Notes: a model not told the origin generated them from the letters alone. A stretch of DNA of 64,000 nt from Legionella sp. PC997 (GCF_014109825.1 NZ_CP059576.1:2506001-2570000); one strand, 5' to 3'. Positions 34,975 to 45,501 are shown, numbered from the stretch's first letter. Made by a program: numbers and translations.

Positions 34975-37900
34975 TTAATTATCATTAGCGAAAAATGTTG
35001 GGTTATCCTGAGATGACACTTCATAGGAGGTACAACCTTTGAGTAATGAGTCAACCTTTCTCTTGAAAAATCCCACCTTGCTAACAAAATGTTGATAACT
35101 CTGACTAATATCTTCCATGTATTCCACCATACGAATAGTATTTGCCACCTGGGATTTGAATTTTTGATGGATGGCTTCACTGGCATTAACCTGTTTTAAC
35201 ACATCGATTAGTTCTTCAGTCGATAATTCTTTTTGGAAATCTCGTAATGCCAAAAGTCCTTTACGTACTCGCATTAAATAGCTGGTCGGCTCACCCGCTT
35301 TAATCGCTTTTTGTATTTGCTTTGTTAACAGCAGGTCGAAGCTGGTATGAAACAGTTTGTTTTTTATAGCCGCTTTGGGAATATCGGACAGGACATTGGC
35401 AAACTGCTCTAACTCCACCGCACTGGGCGGTTGTAAGGACATTTCACCAAAATCATATAATCCCAGCTGATGGTTCTGATGACGCAATTGATTACCATGG
35501 CGATCAGAATCAAAACACCCCCCCTGAAGAATATTAATGAGCTCCACCGTGATGATTGCTTTAGCAATGGCGCGACGAATTTCATTGTCTTCCGGGGTTT
35601 GATTAGGAAGCTCATTAAATTCCGTTCCATAAATACGTTCAATGAATCGATAGCCTTCCCCACTTTTAATCAAATGAGCGGGATTCATAGTAAAAGTATG
35701 GGTTTTTTCATCTACTTTAACTGTAATGGAACGAGCGTATAAATTGGCTGCAATCTGGTTTTGCTGCTCACTTAACTTCCTGTTCATTTCAATTTTCGAA
35801 AGTTCTTTGGCTTCACTGATAATCGATAAAACACTCTCGCGAATGGGATTCATATCAACGTGGGAGCAAGCTTCAATGGTCTTTTGCAAATGCATGAAAC
35901 CCTCTTGCGCATTTTTTGCTGCATTTTCACGCAACATCAATAGCACTACATCTTGTCCATCTTCTAACTCTGCTTCTAGAGCTAGGTTATAAGAAGCCGA
36001 GCCTAAAAGAGCTCCGACACGTTTAATCATTTTGCGATCCTCACGAGAAACTACTTCGCGCAAGAGTCGCCATAATTGCCAACGATGAGGTGGGTTCGCT
36101 CTTCCCTTCAGGTGATCCAGATCCCGACGAATATGTTCCGGCGTATTCGGATGACTATGAACTGCCTGAGCCAGTTTGACATAGGCAGGACCCATGTGTT
36201 CACATAACATGGCTAATTTTTTACCCGCACTAGGTGATTGCCCCATTTCATTCGACTGATTGGTGGCTACTAACATCCCAGCTAACAAATGGCTGCGTAT
36301 GTATTTATCCGCAGTGTCCAGATAAGCTTTTAGCAAAGCACAGGCAAAATTCTCCTCTTTATCTATTTCGGCATGCGGAAATAATTTTTGAACAACATAG
36401 GAAAAGGCTTCTTCGTAGGCATCTTCCATCTCATCAGCGGTTTTTACCTTATTGGCAGGAATAAGCAAGTGATCCACAATAACTGCTCGCTCCTCCAGGC
36501 TTACATCCCAAAACTGTGCATAGAAAGTTCTTAACATTAAGGCGACAGTTCCTGGCTTTTCCTTTTCCATTTCCGCCAGATCATCACCATAGCCTAATAG
36601 TTTTGCCAGGTTGTTTATTTTGTTATGTCTGAGCAAATAGCTGGAAAACTTCTCTGTTGTTTGATAACTGATAGGAGAGGAAATAAAATCCAAAAATTCC
36701 TTTACGTCGTTCTTATCTTCACTAAGTTTCCGAGATGCTGCGGCAAGATTACTAATAGAAAAATCGATTTTCGACTCTTGATGTGTCGGTAAATATTTAT
36801 CAGGCTCTAACAAAATACCTAAATGTTCCGTCACTTCCCACTGAGACTCGATAGCATTGGCCAATCGGGAAAGCAATAAAATGACATCTCGATTGGAACT
36901 GTTTTTATAGAGACGATCAATCACTGCAATTATCTTTTCTCTATAATCCTGGGATTGGTCATCACGTCCATATTTATTTGTTAGATCTTTGACTAGCAGT
37001 TCAATGGCTTCATTGCGCATAGAAATATAGCTAATCGGGAGACTTATTGAATTCTCTACAAAGAGAAGCTCTTCCAATGCCTGAATACGCTCATCGAGAT
37101 CTGAAATCCCTTTTATCCGTTCGATAACCAGGTGAGCAAAATGCTCTTGCACTTCGGTAGAAGGAAATATCAGTTGTGAATCAAACAAGCGATAGAGAAG
37201 AATTAAATCATTAGGAGTTAAATGATTTGTTCCATTAACATCTTGAGGTAAAGTCCATTGGAATGATTTAAATAACTCCATACGCTCAACAGGATTGCGT
37301 ACATATTGAATGGAAAGTTTTACTAAGGTTATAGCCTCTTTAGTTAATACCTCATAATTTCCATATTGTTTGATATGTTCCTTAAAAAAATTGATTTCCA
37401 AATTGTGGAACCGCATCCATTCTTGATCTTTAGTTAAAATGAGTAACTGCTCTAAACAATCCAAACTAAGTGATTCAAAAGGTAAGCGAAAAATATGAAT
37501 AAACGCCTGTGGGGGAATTTCAAACAAATACATGGAAATGGTATTAAGTAATTTAAGTTGCTCTTCTGTGGTAAATAAATCAAATTTTTTGTCTTTAAAC
37601 TGTTGATGAATAAAGAAATTAACATAGGGAGTATTAGCATGTAAAACCGATTTAAGTTCGTTAGAAACCGCCTGCAAGTGCTGCAAATCCCGATTATCCG
37701 CTCGTCCCAGGAAAAAGCTTTTAACGACGGCCTTTTCGTCTGGCGTACCATTTATAGCGATATTGGCAAATTCAGAAAGCAAAAATTGAACGGCCAGGTT
37801 GTCAATATTACGGTTTTCATATTCGGAGGGTTTGATTAACACAGGCCAATTCAAATCATAATACTGCTTAAATTTATTTTCAAAAGAGTCCTCAATAAAA

Positions 37901-40524
37901 AACATATCGAAGTTGATATTAAACTTTTGAATCATATTTTCAGATAGAAATCTTAATATGGCTTCATAATAATCACTACTACCATAGGCGGAAAATTGAT
38001 GAGGCAATTTAGTGATTGGGTGGTATTCGCGATGATTTAGGATGAAAGACAATAGTTTTTTTTCAGGAAATAAAAGCCATAAGTTTTGATCGGTAGTCAC
38101 CCCCAAACGCCACAATGTCTCAGCAATGGTAAAACTTTCATCTTTTTGTGCCCATTCAAGATGACTCGACCAAGGCACCTCCGTACTATTATCCTGCGGT
38201 TTGAAGGTGTTCCAATTGATGTGCTCGCCGATAATTGAACCGAAAAATCTTTCGTTTCCTGCAGGCATACGCCCATGCAATGTCTCAAATTGATAGGTAT
38301 GAGCTCTTGCTCGACCATGCGAGAGATTAAAATGACCGATGTATTTATCTTGTAACTGTTTTAATGTCTGTGCCGTCTCTTTCGCTTCCTCAAAACTCTT
38401 TGCTTTCACAAACACGTCAATTAGATTATTTATGATCTTAAAAAGTCCCAGTGGAGGTACCCTAACTTTATCATCTAAATAATTTTGACTCGTGAAATGT
38501 TGATGAACAAGAGCTAAATAAATACGCTCAAAGGCTGGAACTCGCAACTCAAAAGCTCGCGCAATCAAATCTTCCGTTGCTTTTTCCACTTCCGGATCCT
38601 GCAAATTAATATCCATTGCATACAATAATTGACAGAAATCCCTAACCTTAATTCCCATACTAAAGGTTACTTCATACGGGAGTAATTCAATTGCAAGTTC
38701 TGGTAGTTTGGATTCTAAAAATTTGAGTTTTGCTACAGTATTGTCACATGCATCACATTCTTTTTTAAAAAAAATTTCCCGGTTAATCGGAGCAACCTCT
38801 TCTAAAATGGGAATTGGTAAAAACGTATTTTGTTTCTCATCACGTTCATTTTCTTTAATAGCTAACCAGGTTAACAAATTTTTTATTCGTTGATGATAAT
38901 CCGCCAATGCACCATTTAGATAATTACGAATCAAATAAGGTTGATTCACATGGCTCACGTCCCATTGATGTTGCTCTTGAAAGATGATGCTTTTTCTTAA
39001 GTAACGAATACCTGCGGCTGTATTGTGGCACTGTTCAATGGTCAATTTATCAAGTTTAAATTGCTCATTGGCTGAAATTTCATGATAAATTCCAACACCC
39101 TCATGTTTCATGTAAAGTAACTCATTAGCTAAAGCGAATTCTAATTCTTCAACCGTATAAACACCCTCTTGCATTTGCTTAAGAAAATCGCTGTGAATGG
39201 TAATTGCGGGTTTAGAGAACCCTGCCAGGGAATTGACCAATTTATTGCCTGTTGATGTTATAAAAATTTCAATGGGTTCCTTGAAGTTATCAGGCCGTAC
39301 TTGATCAACAATTTTATATAGAAACGCCTTGGTTTTTTCCAGTCCTGCTTCATCTAACGAATGTAACTGATGTTCTTCCATCAGCAGCAGTCTACGTTTT
39401 TCTAAGTCCTCATTTCCTGTCATCCGATAGAATTTGTTCGCATCTCGAATCCCACTACGTAGATCATAATCAGCATCCGTAAAACAAAGGGATTCCCAGG
39501 TTGCCCCTTTTGGGTAAGAAATATAAAAATAGGGTAAGGAGTTGTAATCTTCAGTCAAACAAGCTATCCCATTCCATGGATCTAAAAGAATACCATCCCA
39601 TTTGCTGATGTCATTGAGAGGACTATCAGGATTACGGTCAATGACCAAAAACGTGTGGCCATCTGCTGGATTACCCTCATTATCAAAATAACCAATATTA
39701 ACTTTCTCTACGCGAGTATCACTATCAATTAGATATTCATCATATAGTCTTTTTAAAGCAATGGAGGTATGTTCATCACAGAAACCGGTATTGATTTCAG
39801 GCTTATCAAAATATTCAGCGGTTGCAAATACATTCGATTTCCGAATTGTTTCTGTAACTTTTCTATCCCCTCCCCATTGAAAAAGCAGAGCATTTTCTCG
39901 TCTAAACTCTTTTTGTAAAGCATCTCGATGCTCCACTAATTCAAGGCTTTTTTTAAAACGATAAGCTAATGCTTCATCAGCAATCGTTAATTCCTCTCCC
40001 TGCTCTAAAATGTGAATGAAATGATCGACATGTTCTTCAAGGTAGTCTTCCATTTCATTGACATTAATATCGCTACGTTCTTTTCCCAACAGTTTTTGTG
40101 ATCTTGCTATTTTCTCGCACAAAATCGAAGATTGCTTAAGAATCATTTGCTTGAAGCATTGCTTTTGATTTTCGTTTAGATTGCTGGGCGATTGTACCTT
40201 CTCATCCAGACAAAATTCCTTGAAGCACTCATTGATGAAATCAAAAATATAGTATTCGGTTTGCTTTTGCTTTACGTAAATTTCAAACGCTTCATACTTC
40301 GCATCATGTTCTTCAAGATATTCCATTTCGTATATGCATGATTCCAATTGCTCGGCTTCTGGGGTATTTGTCCTTCGGGCCTGCTCATAGGCTTGTAGTT
40401 TGGTGCGTTCAATCTGTTCAAACTCTGCATATCGATTCGCTGCCAAAGGAATTTGTTGATTAATTGAATCTTTAATCTCAATACATTTCTTTAATAATTT
40501 ATTTCTCTGTTCTTTATCTTTCAT
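34975..40524 (-). CDS. giant multidomain protein with ABC1/UbiB-like kinase region, candidate effector
   Basis: 1849 residues, hydrophilic, no signal peptide or membrane helices. Regions visible: ~1-240 helical. ~246-318 a C-H-D arrangement (FCDEH with Cys249, DGHTFLV with His290, LLDPW with Asp315) like papain-fold deamidases and transglutaminases. ~415-510 a pattern like M48 peptidases, in which the HExxH site reads NELLY and the later Glu ligand reads Gln, so no zinc site remains. ~520-1430 long helical repeats. ~1445-1700 an ABC1/UbiB-like kinase fold with GPAYVKLAQ, ALEAELEDGQDVVLL, SDRHGNQ (Asp1674, Asn1678) and DFG (Asp1691); the usual ATP-binding Lys is not obvious. GGGA lies before the ATG. 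Function is inference. Confidence 0.65.
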   Translation of the reverse strand: MKDKEQRNKLLKKCIEIKDSINQQIPLAANRYAEFEQIERTKLQAYEQARRTNTPEAEQLESCIYEMEYLEEHDAKYEAFEIYVKQKQTEYYIFDFINECFKEFCLDEKVQSPSNLNENQKQCFKQMILKQSSILCEKIARSQKLLGKERSDINVNEMEDYLEEHVDHFIHILEQGEELTIADEALAYRFKKSLELVEHRDALQKEFRRENALLFQWGGDRKVTETIRKSNVFATAEYFDKPEINTGFCDEHTSIALKRLYDEYLIDSDTRVEKVNIGYFDNEGNPADGHTFLVIDRNPDSPLNDISKWDGILLDPWNGIACLTEDYNSLPYFYISYPKGATWESLCFTDADYDLRSGIRDANKFYRMTGNEDLEKRRLLLMEEHQLHSLDEAGLEKTKAFLYKIVDQVRPDNFKEPIEIFITSTGNKLVNSLAGFSKPAITIHSDFLKQMQEGVYTVEELEFALANELLYMKHEGVGIYHEISANEQFKLDKLTIEQCHNTAAGIRYLRKSIIFQEQHQWDVSHVNQPYLIRNYLNGALADYHQRIKNLLTWLAIKENERDEKQNTFLPIPILEEVAPINREIFFKKECDACDNTVAKLKFLESKLPELAIELLPYEVTFSMGIKVRDFCQLLYAMDINLQDPEVEKATEDLIARAFELRVPAFERIYLALVHQHFTSQNYLDDKVRVPPLGLFKIINNLIDVFVKAKSFEEAKETAQTLKQLQDKYIGHFNLSHGRARAHTYQFETLHGRMPAGNERFFGSIIGEHINWNTFKPQDNSTEVPWSSHLEWAQKDESFTIAETLWRLGVTTDQNLWLLFPEKKLLSFILNHREYHPITKLPHQFSAYGSSDYYEAILRFLSENMIQKFNINFDMFFIEDSFENKFKQYYDLNWPVLIKPSEYENRNIDNLAVQFLLSEFANIAINGTPDEKAVVKSFFLGRADNRDLQHLQAVSNELKSVLHANTPYVNFFIHQQFKDKKFDLFTTEEQLKLLNTISMYLFEIPPQAFIHIFRLPFESLSLDCLEQLLILTKDQEWMRFHNLEINFFKEHIKQYGNYEVLTKEAITLVKLSIQYVRNPVERMELFKSFQWTLPQDVNGTNHLTPNDLILLYRLFDSQLIFPSTEVQEHFAHLVIERIKGISDLDERIQALEELLFVENSISLPISYISMRNEAIELLVKDLTNKYGRDDQSQDYREKIIAVIDRLYKNSSNRDVILLLSRLANAIESQWEVTEHLGILLEPDKYLPTHQESKIDFSISNLAAASRKLSEDKNDVKEFLDFISSPISYQTTEKFSSYLLRHNKINNLAKLLGYGDDLAEMEKEKPGTVALMLRTFYAQFWDVSLEERAVIVDHLLIPANKVKTADEMEDAYEEAFSYVVQKLFPHAEIDKEENFACALLKAYLDTADKYIRSHLLAGMLVATNQSNEMGQSPSAGKKLAMLCEHMGPAYVKLAQAVHSHPNTPEHIRRDLDHLKGRANPPHRWQLWRLLREVVSREDRKMIKRVGALLGSASYNLALEAELEDGQDVVLLMLRENAAKNAQEGFMHLQKTIEACSHVDMNPIRESVLSIISEAKELSKIEMNRKLSEQQNQIAANLYARSITVKVDEKTHTFTMNPAHLIKSGEGYRFIERIYGTEFNELPNQTPEDNEIRRAIAKAIITVELINILQGGCFDSDRHGNQLRHQNHQLGLYDFGEMSLQPPSAVELEQFANVLSDIPKAAIKNKLFHTSFDLLLTKQIQKAIKAGEPTSYLMRVRKGLLALRDFQKELSTEELIDVLKQVNASEAIHQKFKSQVANTIRMVEYMEDISQSYQHFVSKVGFFKRKVDSLLKGCTSYEVSSQDNPTFFANDN

Positions 40525-40876
40525 ATGAATCCCGCTAATAGTCAGTTTAATTTGTTAAAAGTTTGGTTAATTTGTAACAAACAAGAACTATTAATCAAAT
40601 ATTAAAAAGATATTAAGACCCATATAGAGGTATCGTTCGCCTTTTACACTACGTTGCATTTTCATTTTATCAACCTAACTTACTGTATGTTTGAATCTTA
40701 TTGCTACGATTTGGATACAGTGGTTATTTTTATCTTCCACATGAGAGAGAACGTACACGCTATATGAAAATTTGACTTTGCAGATACAGAGACCCCTTTA
40801 AAGCTCATTAGCTATGCGGTCTTAGGTATGTACGTGACTCCCAACAGATTCCAGTTGAGACTGAGCTAATCTCAGA

Positions 40877-41158
40877 CTAGAGAAAAGACTTGAACGTTTG
40901 GGGATCGGGAGGAGTGGTAGCAATTCTAACGATGTCAATAACATCAGAAGGTGGAAATTGAAATAAGTATCTTCCGAGAGAAGAAAGAGTAATGCTGTAA
41001 TCAATGTTCAGCTCATACATTTTCCTATTTTGAGCTTCACCTTGTAGCTTCTTACTAATAACTAGCTCAGGAACGATACTTATTCCTAAGTTGTTAGAAG
41101 CTGTATTTAAAGCTTGGGAGGGTAAAATAGTCATGTAAAAAACATTATTTGCGAACAT
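40877..41158 (-). pseudogene. possible fragment of a LysR-type effector-binding domain
   Basis: 93 codons whose middle (ILPSQALNTASNNLGISIVPELVISKKL) resembles the end of a LysR substrate-binding domain. There is no ribosome-binding site before the ATG at 41158 and no DNA-binding domain upstream in any frame that I could find. It lies 327 bases from an intact LysR gene in divergent orientation. It may be a decayed regulator or a chance ORF. Confidence 0.3.
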
Positions 41159-41484
41159 ATTGGTGAATTATTACACAGAGAGAATAATTTAACAATATGA
41201 AAAAGAGTTTTTTTAAATTTTTAAAACCAGGCGGGAGGCTTTAGGCTCGTTTGATAAAGTTTTATTGAACTCTAGCCAAACTGTTTACCACCAGTTAATT
41301 CAGAAGTTATTCCTCACTTATATCACCTTAACAAACAATTGTCCTTTTGCAGGTGCAATATTTGCTCCGTTTCAACAATTTTGTGTCTATAATGACTTTG
41401 ATAGCTGTGGAATTCGTATTCGGAAGATGCATTTAATTTCTTATACTTGTATTAGAAAAAAACCATTGCCGAGAGGTAAATATC

Positions 41485-42408
41485 GTGATGCCTTTTAAAC
41501 GAATTAACTTAAATTTAATATTGCATTTAGATGCATTATTAAGTGAAAAAAGCGTGAGCGCGGCTGCTTCTAAAGTGTGCATAAGTCAACCTGCAATGAG
41601 CTCTTCTTTAAAGCAACTCAGAGAATTCTTTAAAGATCCACTATTAATTCCTGGTAAAGGTGAATACTTTCTTTCCCCCAAAGCGAAAGAATTACAACAC
41701 CAATTAGAACAGGTAATGTCTGGTTTAAAAAATATCTTATTACCTAGTGAAAAATTTGACCCTCTTCAATCCAAGAGATCATTTAAAATTGCTTTACCTG
41801 ATTATGTTGAATTAATTTTGTTACCTTCTTTGATTTCAGCGCTAGAAAATCTGCCTCACATCGTCATTGAAACCACGATCGAGTCCATGGCAGATGATCC
41901 TCTTCTATTCATCGATGAAGGGGTGGATATAGCTATTGGTGCGATCGATCAAAATGCTCTATCATCGCAACTTACGATTGAAAAATTATATGAAGAAGAA
42001 ATTATTTGTTTTGCGAGTACAAATAATCCACTTATTAATAAGCCCTTATCTTTAAAAAGTTATCTGACCAGTAAACATATTGCATTTAGTTTTAATCAGG
42101 AAAGATACAGCCATTCAGCGGAATATTTACTCAAAAGAAAATTGAGCCGCAATGATAAACTCTTTGTAAAAAACATTTTGCCTGCTATTTTTGCCGTTGC
42201 AAATTCGGATACCGTTATATCCACAGCGCCAAGTTTTTTAATTAATATTTTTTCAAAGCAATTCGGTTTGAGTATACAACCTTTGCCGTTCAACCTTGAA
42301 CCCACCCCAATTTACCTTGTGATCCATAGTAAGAGTCAATATGATGAGGGAGTGCATTGGTTATCCCGATTAATAAGTTCGAGCATTAATGATCTGAAAA
42401 CATGGTGA
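41485..42408 (+). CDS. LysR-family transcriptional regulator
   Basis: 307 residues. An N-terminal winged HTH (residues ~5-65) contains LLSEKSVSAAASKVCISQPAMSSSLKQLREFF, and the remainder is a periplasmic-binding-protein-like effector domain. The sequence LLIPGKGEYFLSPKAKEL resembles the NodD/LinR branch. It may start at GTG 41485 or ATG 41488; GAGAGG is eight or eleven bases upstream. No divergent structural gene next to it reveals the target; the small fragment upstream is uninformative. Confidence 0.85.
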   Translation: MMPFKRINLNLILHLDALLSEKSVSAAASKVCISQPAMSSSLKQLREFFKDPLLIPGKGEYFLSPKAKELQHQLEQVMSGLKNILLPSEKFDPLQSKRSFKIALPDYVELILLPSLISALENLPHIVIETTIESMADDPLLFIDEGVDIAIGAIDQNALSSQLTIEKLYEEEIICFASTNNPLINKPLSLKSYLTSKHIAFSFNQERYSHSAEYLLKRKLSRNDKLFVKNILPAIFAVANSDTVISTAPSFLINIFSKQFGLSIQPLPFNLEPTPIYLVIHSKSQYDEGVHWLSRLISSSINDLKTW

Positions 42409-42657
42409 AGTTTAATCGCATCCCCATCACTGCGATCTAATAGAGGTTTGAATAGTCCTGTTCTCTCCCCCAGCTCCCATGGAAAAGTAGTAATCTGGTT
42501 TATTGGTCAAAAAAATGTTATTATTGATTGGTATTATGTTGATCATATCTTCTATTATCTTCTTATTGCCTATCTAGGGAAATTTCTTTTTTATTCGTAA
42601 TTTCTTTACTTTTTCTCATAGTCATTAAGAGCTATTAGCTACTTATAAAGGAAATCT

Positions 42658-42882
42658 ATGAGCTGCCAAACATGTCATTATTGTTTAGAAATTAAAAATA
42701 ATTTTTCTTTAATGGGTAAATCTCGCGCTAAGAACGGGAGGTTACTTTGTTATCATCTATGCCCTTCATGCACGCAAAAATTAATTGGAATTAATAGCTT
42801 CTCTGATAGAGAGGGTCGGCAATTTTTTATAAATACAGTAAAAGAAAACGCTCAAAAAAATCCCATATATGTTGATGAATAA
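42658..42882 (+). CDS. small zinc-ribbon-like protein
   Basis: 74 residues with CQTCHYC near the N-terminus and a CYHLCPSC motif at ~31-38, two Cys pairs able to bind one zinc. The ATG at 42658 has AAGGAA about six bases upstream, so translation is plausible. The rest is charged, with REGRQFFINTVKENAQKNPI near the end. Family not recognised. It sits between a LysR regulator and the cold-shock gene and may be an RNA- or protein-binding adaptor, which is inference. Confidence 0.6.
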   Translation: MSCQTCHYCLEIKNNFSLMGKSRAKNGRLLCYHLCPSCTQKLIGINSFSDREGRQFFINTVKENAQKNPIYVDE

Positions 42883-43232
42883 TTTCTTTATCTACTTTTC
42901 ATGGGATTGATGTTTTTCTTTATCTACCTATCTTTATATGGAAGTGCAGAGACGTCCAAAATTAGAGAAAAACAAGAAGATAAATGTTCAAAATTTTTTA
43001 TATTAAAGCATTAAAAAGGGTTTTCGAGGGGATTTGAACAACGCATGTATAATAAGATTTGACTTTTGATATTAAAGAGTAGTAACCTAGTCTCAGCTAG
43101 AAAATGTCTATTTTATATTCTCCAAATCGTCGTTTTATTCATTTAATCCCTCGTTCGGTAGTTTTTTAATTCTTGACCGGTTTCCGGCTAATTCGCCTAT
43201 ACAGGCATTATCATAAACACTTAAGGATACTT
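42883..43232. other. 350-base spacer with long csp leader
   Basis: Non-coding, AT-rich stretch before the cold-shock gene. Cold-shock genes often have long untranslated leaders that act as thermosensors, so part of this may be transcribed. No convincing hairpin was identified by eye. Confidence 0.35.
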
Positions 43233-43442
43233 ATGTCTAAAACAGTAAACGGAGTCGTTAAATGGTTTAACGAATCTAAAGGATTTGGTTTTATCGAGCA
43301 AGAATCTGGCCCGGATGTATTTGCGCACTTTAAAGAAATTTTAAGTTCTGGATTTAAAACGCTTACAGAAGGTCAACGAGTACAATTCATTGTGACTCAA
43401 GGAACCAAAGGTCTTCAAGCACAAAATATAGTAGCTCTTTAA
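43233..43442 (+). CDS. cold-shock protein (CspA family)
   Basis: 69 residues, a single cold-shock domain with RNP1 KGFGFIE and RNP2 VFAHF, preceded by [12 protein letters not shown]. Binds single-stranded RNA/DNA as an RNA chaperone. The frame is open back to 43173, but the ATG at 43233 with AAGGA upstream gives the canonical length. The residue series FAHF (not FVHF) and GFKTL are slight variations. The following genes encode an RRM protein and DbpA, giving a run of RNA-remodelling functions. Confidence 0.93.
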   Translation: MSKTVNGVVKWFNESKGFGFIEQESGPDVFAHFKEILSSGFKTLTEGQRVQFIVTQGTKGLQAQNIVAL

Positions 43443-43447
43443 TTTAA

Positions 43448-43468
43448 GCAGTTAATATTATTAACCGC
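43448..43468 (+). terminator. short hairpin after the cold-shock gene
   Basis: GTTAAT (43451-43456) and ATTAAC (43460-43465) pair around a three-base loop, flanked by GC/GC. AT-rich and weak; it may separate the cold-shock transcript from the RRM gene or merely attenuate it. Confidence 0.35.
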
Positions 43469-43509
43469 TATCTCACTGTGGTTTAAGTGGTTACTTTGAG
43501 GAGACGACA

Positions 43510-43782
43510 GTGAGACAAAATAAAATTTATGTAGGCAACTTACCCTTTGGAATTACTGAAGAGTCATTACAAGCAGCGTTTTCTAAATATGGTAAGGTAA
43601 ATGAGCTTCTTTTAATCAAAGATCGCTTTACAGGTCACATCAAAGGATTTGGTTTTATAACCTTTAGCTCGCAGCAAGAAGCTCAATCCTCTTTAGATAT
43701 GAATGGTAAAATACTTGACGGCCGCCCCTTAAAAGTCACTATGGCTCAGGAGAAGCATCCCCCTGGAAGGCGTCATCGATAA
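43510..43782 (+). CDS. RRM RNA-binding protein
   Basis: 90 residues consisting of one RNA-recognition motif: RNP2 IYVGNL at ~5-10, RNP1 KGFGFITF at ~46-53, and a basic tail (KHPPGRRHR). The start is a GTG at 43510 with a GAGGAG site upstream. Such single-RRM proteins are cold- or stress-responsive in cyanobacteria and many proteobacteria. Placed between a cold-shock protein and a DEAD-box helicase. Confidence 0.92.
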   Translation: MRQNKIYVGNLPFGITEESLQAAFSKYGKVNELLLIKDRFTGHIKGFGFITFSSQQEAQSSLDMNGKILDGRPLKVTMAQEKHPPGRRHR

Positions 43783-43940
43783 TTTATACAATTTAAAATA
43801 AAGGCTTTGGCATCACACAGTTTATCCTATGTATTATTACCTAAATATACCAAACCATTCTGAACCATTTATCCAATTGGAACAATTACCGTAACAAATA
43901 ACAATACATATAGCAATTAAGTAAAAGAGAGAACAGCTTC

Positions 43941-45347
43941 ATGATTCAAATAGAACACACCGACCAAAACCCATCATTCGCTCAACTCCCTCTTCGAGAA
44001 GAATTAATACAAAGCCTTGCTTCTTCAAATTATGAATATATGACCGCAATTCAAATGCAAAGTCTGCCCATAATTCTTAGAAATGAAGATATTATTGCTC
44101 AAGCAAAAACAGGGAGCGGCAAGACCGCGGCCTTTGCTTTGTCTTTATTAAATAATTTAAAAATTTCTTTTTTTGCAATACAAGGCTTAGTTCTGTGCCC
44201 TACCCGTGAACTAGCCGAACAAGTAAGCCAAGCTATTCGACGTTTAGCCTGTCTGATGCCTAATGTCAAAATTATCAATTTATCTGGTGGTATACCCATG
44301 AAGCCTCAGCTGGATTCTTTACGACATGGAGCTCATATCATTGTAGGAACTCCTGGGAGAGTCCTTAAGCATTTAAGAATGGGTTCTTTAGACTTATCTA
44401 AGGTGCAAACTTTAGTTTTAGATGAGGCAGACCGAATGCTGGATATGGGCTTTTTTGATGACATTAAAAACATCATTTCGGTGTGTCCCGAACAACGACA
44501 AACTCTACTTTTTTCTGCGACTTATCCTGAAGAAATCAAACAACTTTCAAAACAATTTATGAAGGACCCGCAAGAGGTTCATGTAGTAACTCCTCCTGAA
44601 GAAATGGATATCGAACAATATTTTTATGAAGTCCCAAAACAGGCTCAGAAGTATCCCTTATTAAAATCATTGTTGTTGCATTATCGCCCCCAATCCTCTT
44701 TAATCTTCTGTAATACCAAGCAACAAACAATGGAAGTAACAGACCAGCTTATCCACGAAGGCTTTAGTGCTATTGCATTAAATGGAGACCTGGAGCAAGT
44801 TGATCGGGATCTCGCTGTCTTGCGTTTTGCAAACCAAAGTTGCTCTATCCTTGTCGCCACTGATGTTGCAGCACGTGGACTTGATATCAAAGAACTTGCT
44901 GCAGTAATAAATTTTGATCTTGCTTTTGATCACGATGTCCATATCCATCGCATTGGTCGAACCGGACGAGCCGGAAGTAAAGGTATTGCCTTAAATATTA
45001 CAACACCCGCAGATGCCCAACGAATTTGCACCATTGAAAACAACTACCCACACCCAATTCATTGGGGAAACATTAATGAATTAGAAAATCATCCTCCTAC
45101 TCACTTAGCGCCAGAAATGGTTACACTCTGTCTTGCTTCCGGTAAAAAAGATAAAATTCGCCCCGGTGACATATTGGGGGCTTTAACCAAAGATGCAGGA
45201 TTACCAGGCAACACTATTGGCAAAATTAATATCACCGCCATGTACTCCTATGTTGCAATCCACCACAGCCAAGCAGATCAAGCGTACCAATATTTACAAA
45301 GTGGAAAATTAAAAGGACGCAAAGTGAATGTGCGTAAAATAAGCTGA
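43941..45347 (+). CDS. dbpA: ATP-dependent RNA helicase DbpA
   Basis: 468 residues. All DEAD-box motifs are in order: Q motif (MTAIQMQSLP), AKTGSGKT, PTRELAEQ, TPGRV, DEAD, SAT, and in the second lobe VATDVAARGLDI and HRIGRTGRAGSKG. The C-terminal ~75 residues form the DbpA RNA-binding domain that targets hairpin 92 of 23S rRNA, so it acts in large-subunit assembly. 158 bases after the RRM gene. Confidence 0.93.
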   Translation: MIQIEHTDQNPSFAQLPLREELIQSLASSNYEYMTAIQMQSLPIILRNEDIIAQAKTGSGKTAAFALSLLNNLKISFFAIQGLVLCPTRELAEQVSQAIRRLACLMPNVKIINLSGGIPMKPQLDSLRHGAHIIVGTPGRVLKHLRMGSLDLSKVQTLVLDEADRMLDMGFFDDIKNIISVCPEQRQTLLFSATYPEEIKQLSKQFMKDPQEVHVVTPPEEMDIEQYFYEVPKQAQKYPLLKSLLLHYRPQSSLIFCNTKQQTMEVTDQLIHEGFSAIALNGDLEQVDRDLAVLRFANQSCSILVATDVAARGLDIKELAAVINFDLAFDHDVHIHRIGRTGRAGSKGIALNITTPADAQRICTIENNYPHPIHWGNINELENHPPTHLAPEMVTLCLASGKKDKIRPGDILGALTKDAGLPGNTIGKINITAMYSYVAIHHSQADQAYQYLQSGKLKGRKVNVRKIS

Positions 45348-45501
45348 TTTTTCTTAACCCTGCGACGTTTTGACTGCAGCAATTGGGAAAGAATCAGCTA
45401 CTAGGAAACAATCCACTCACATCAGCCTATGGATTTATTAGTAGCTTGAAGCAATAATATACAGTAAATAAAGCAATTATTAATATCAGGATATCACTCA
45501 A

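Noticed and set aside
40822..41004. 60-codon minus-strand ORF near the giant gene
   Set aside because: Overlaps another frame with better resemblance to LysR and has no ribosome-binding site.
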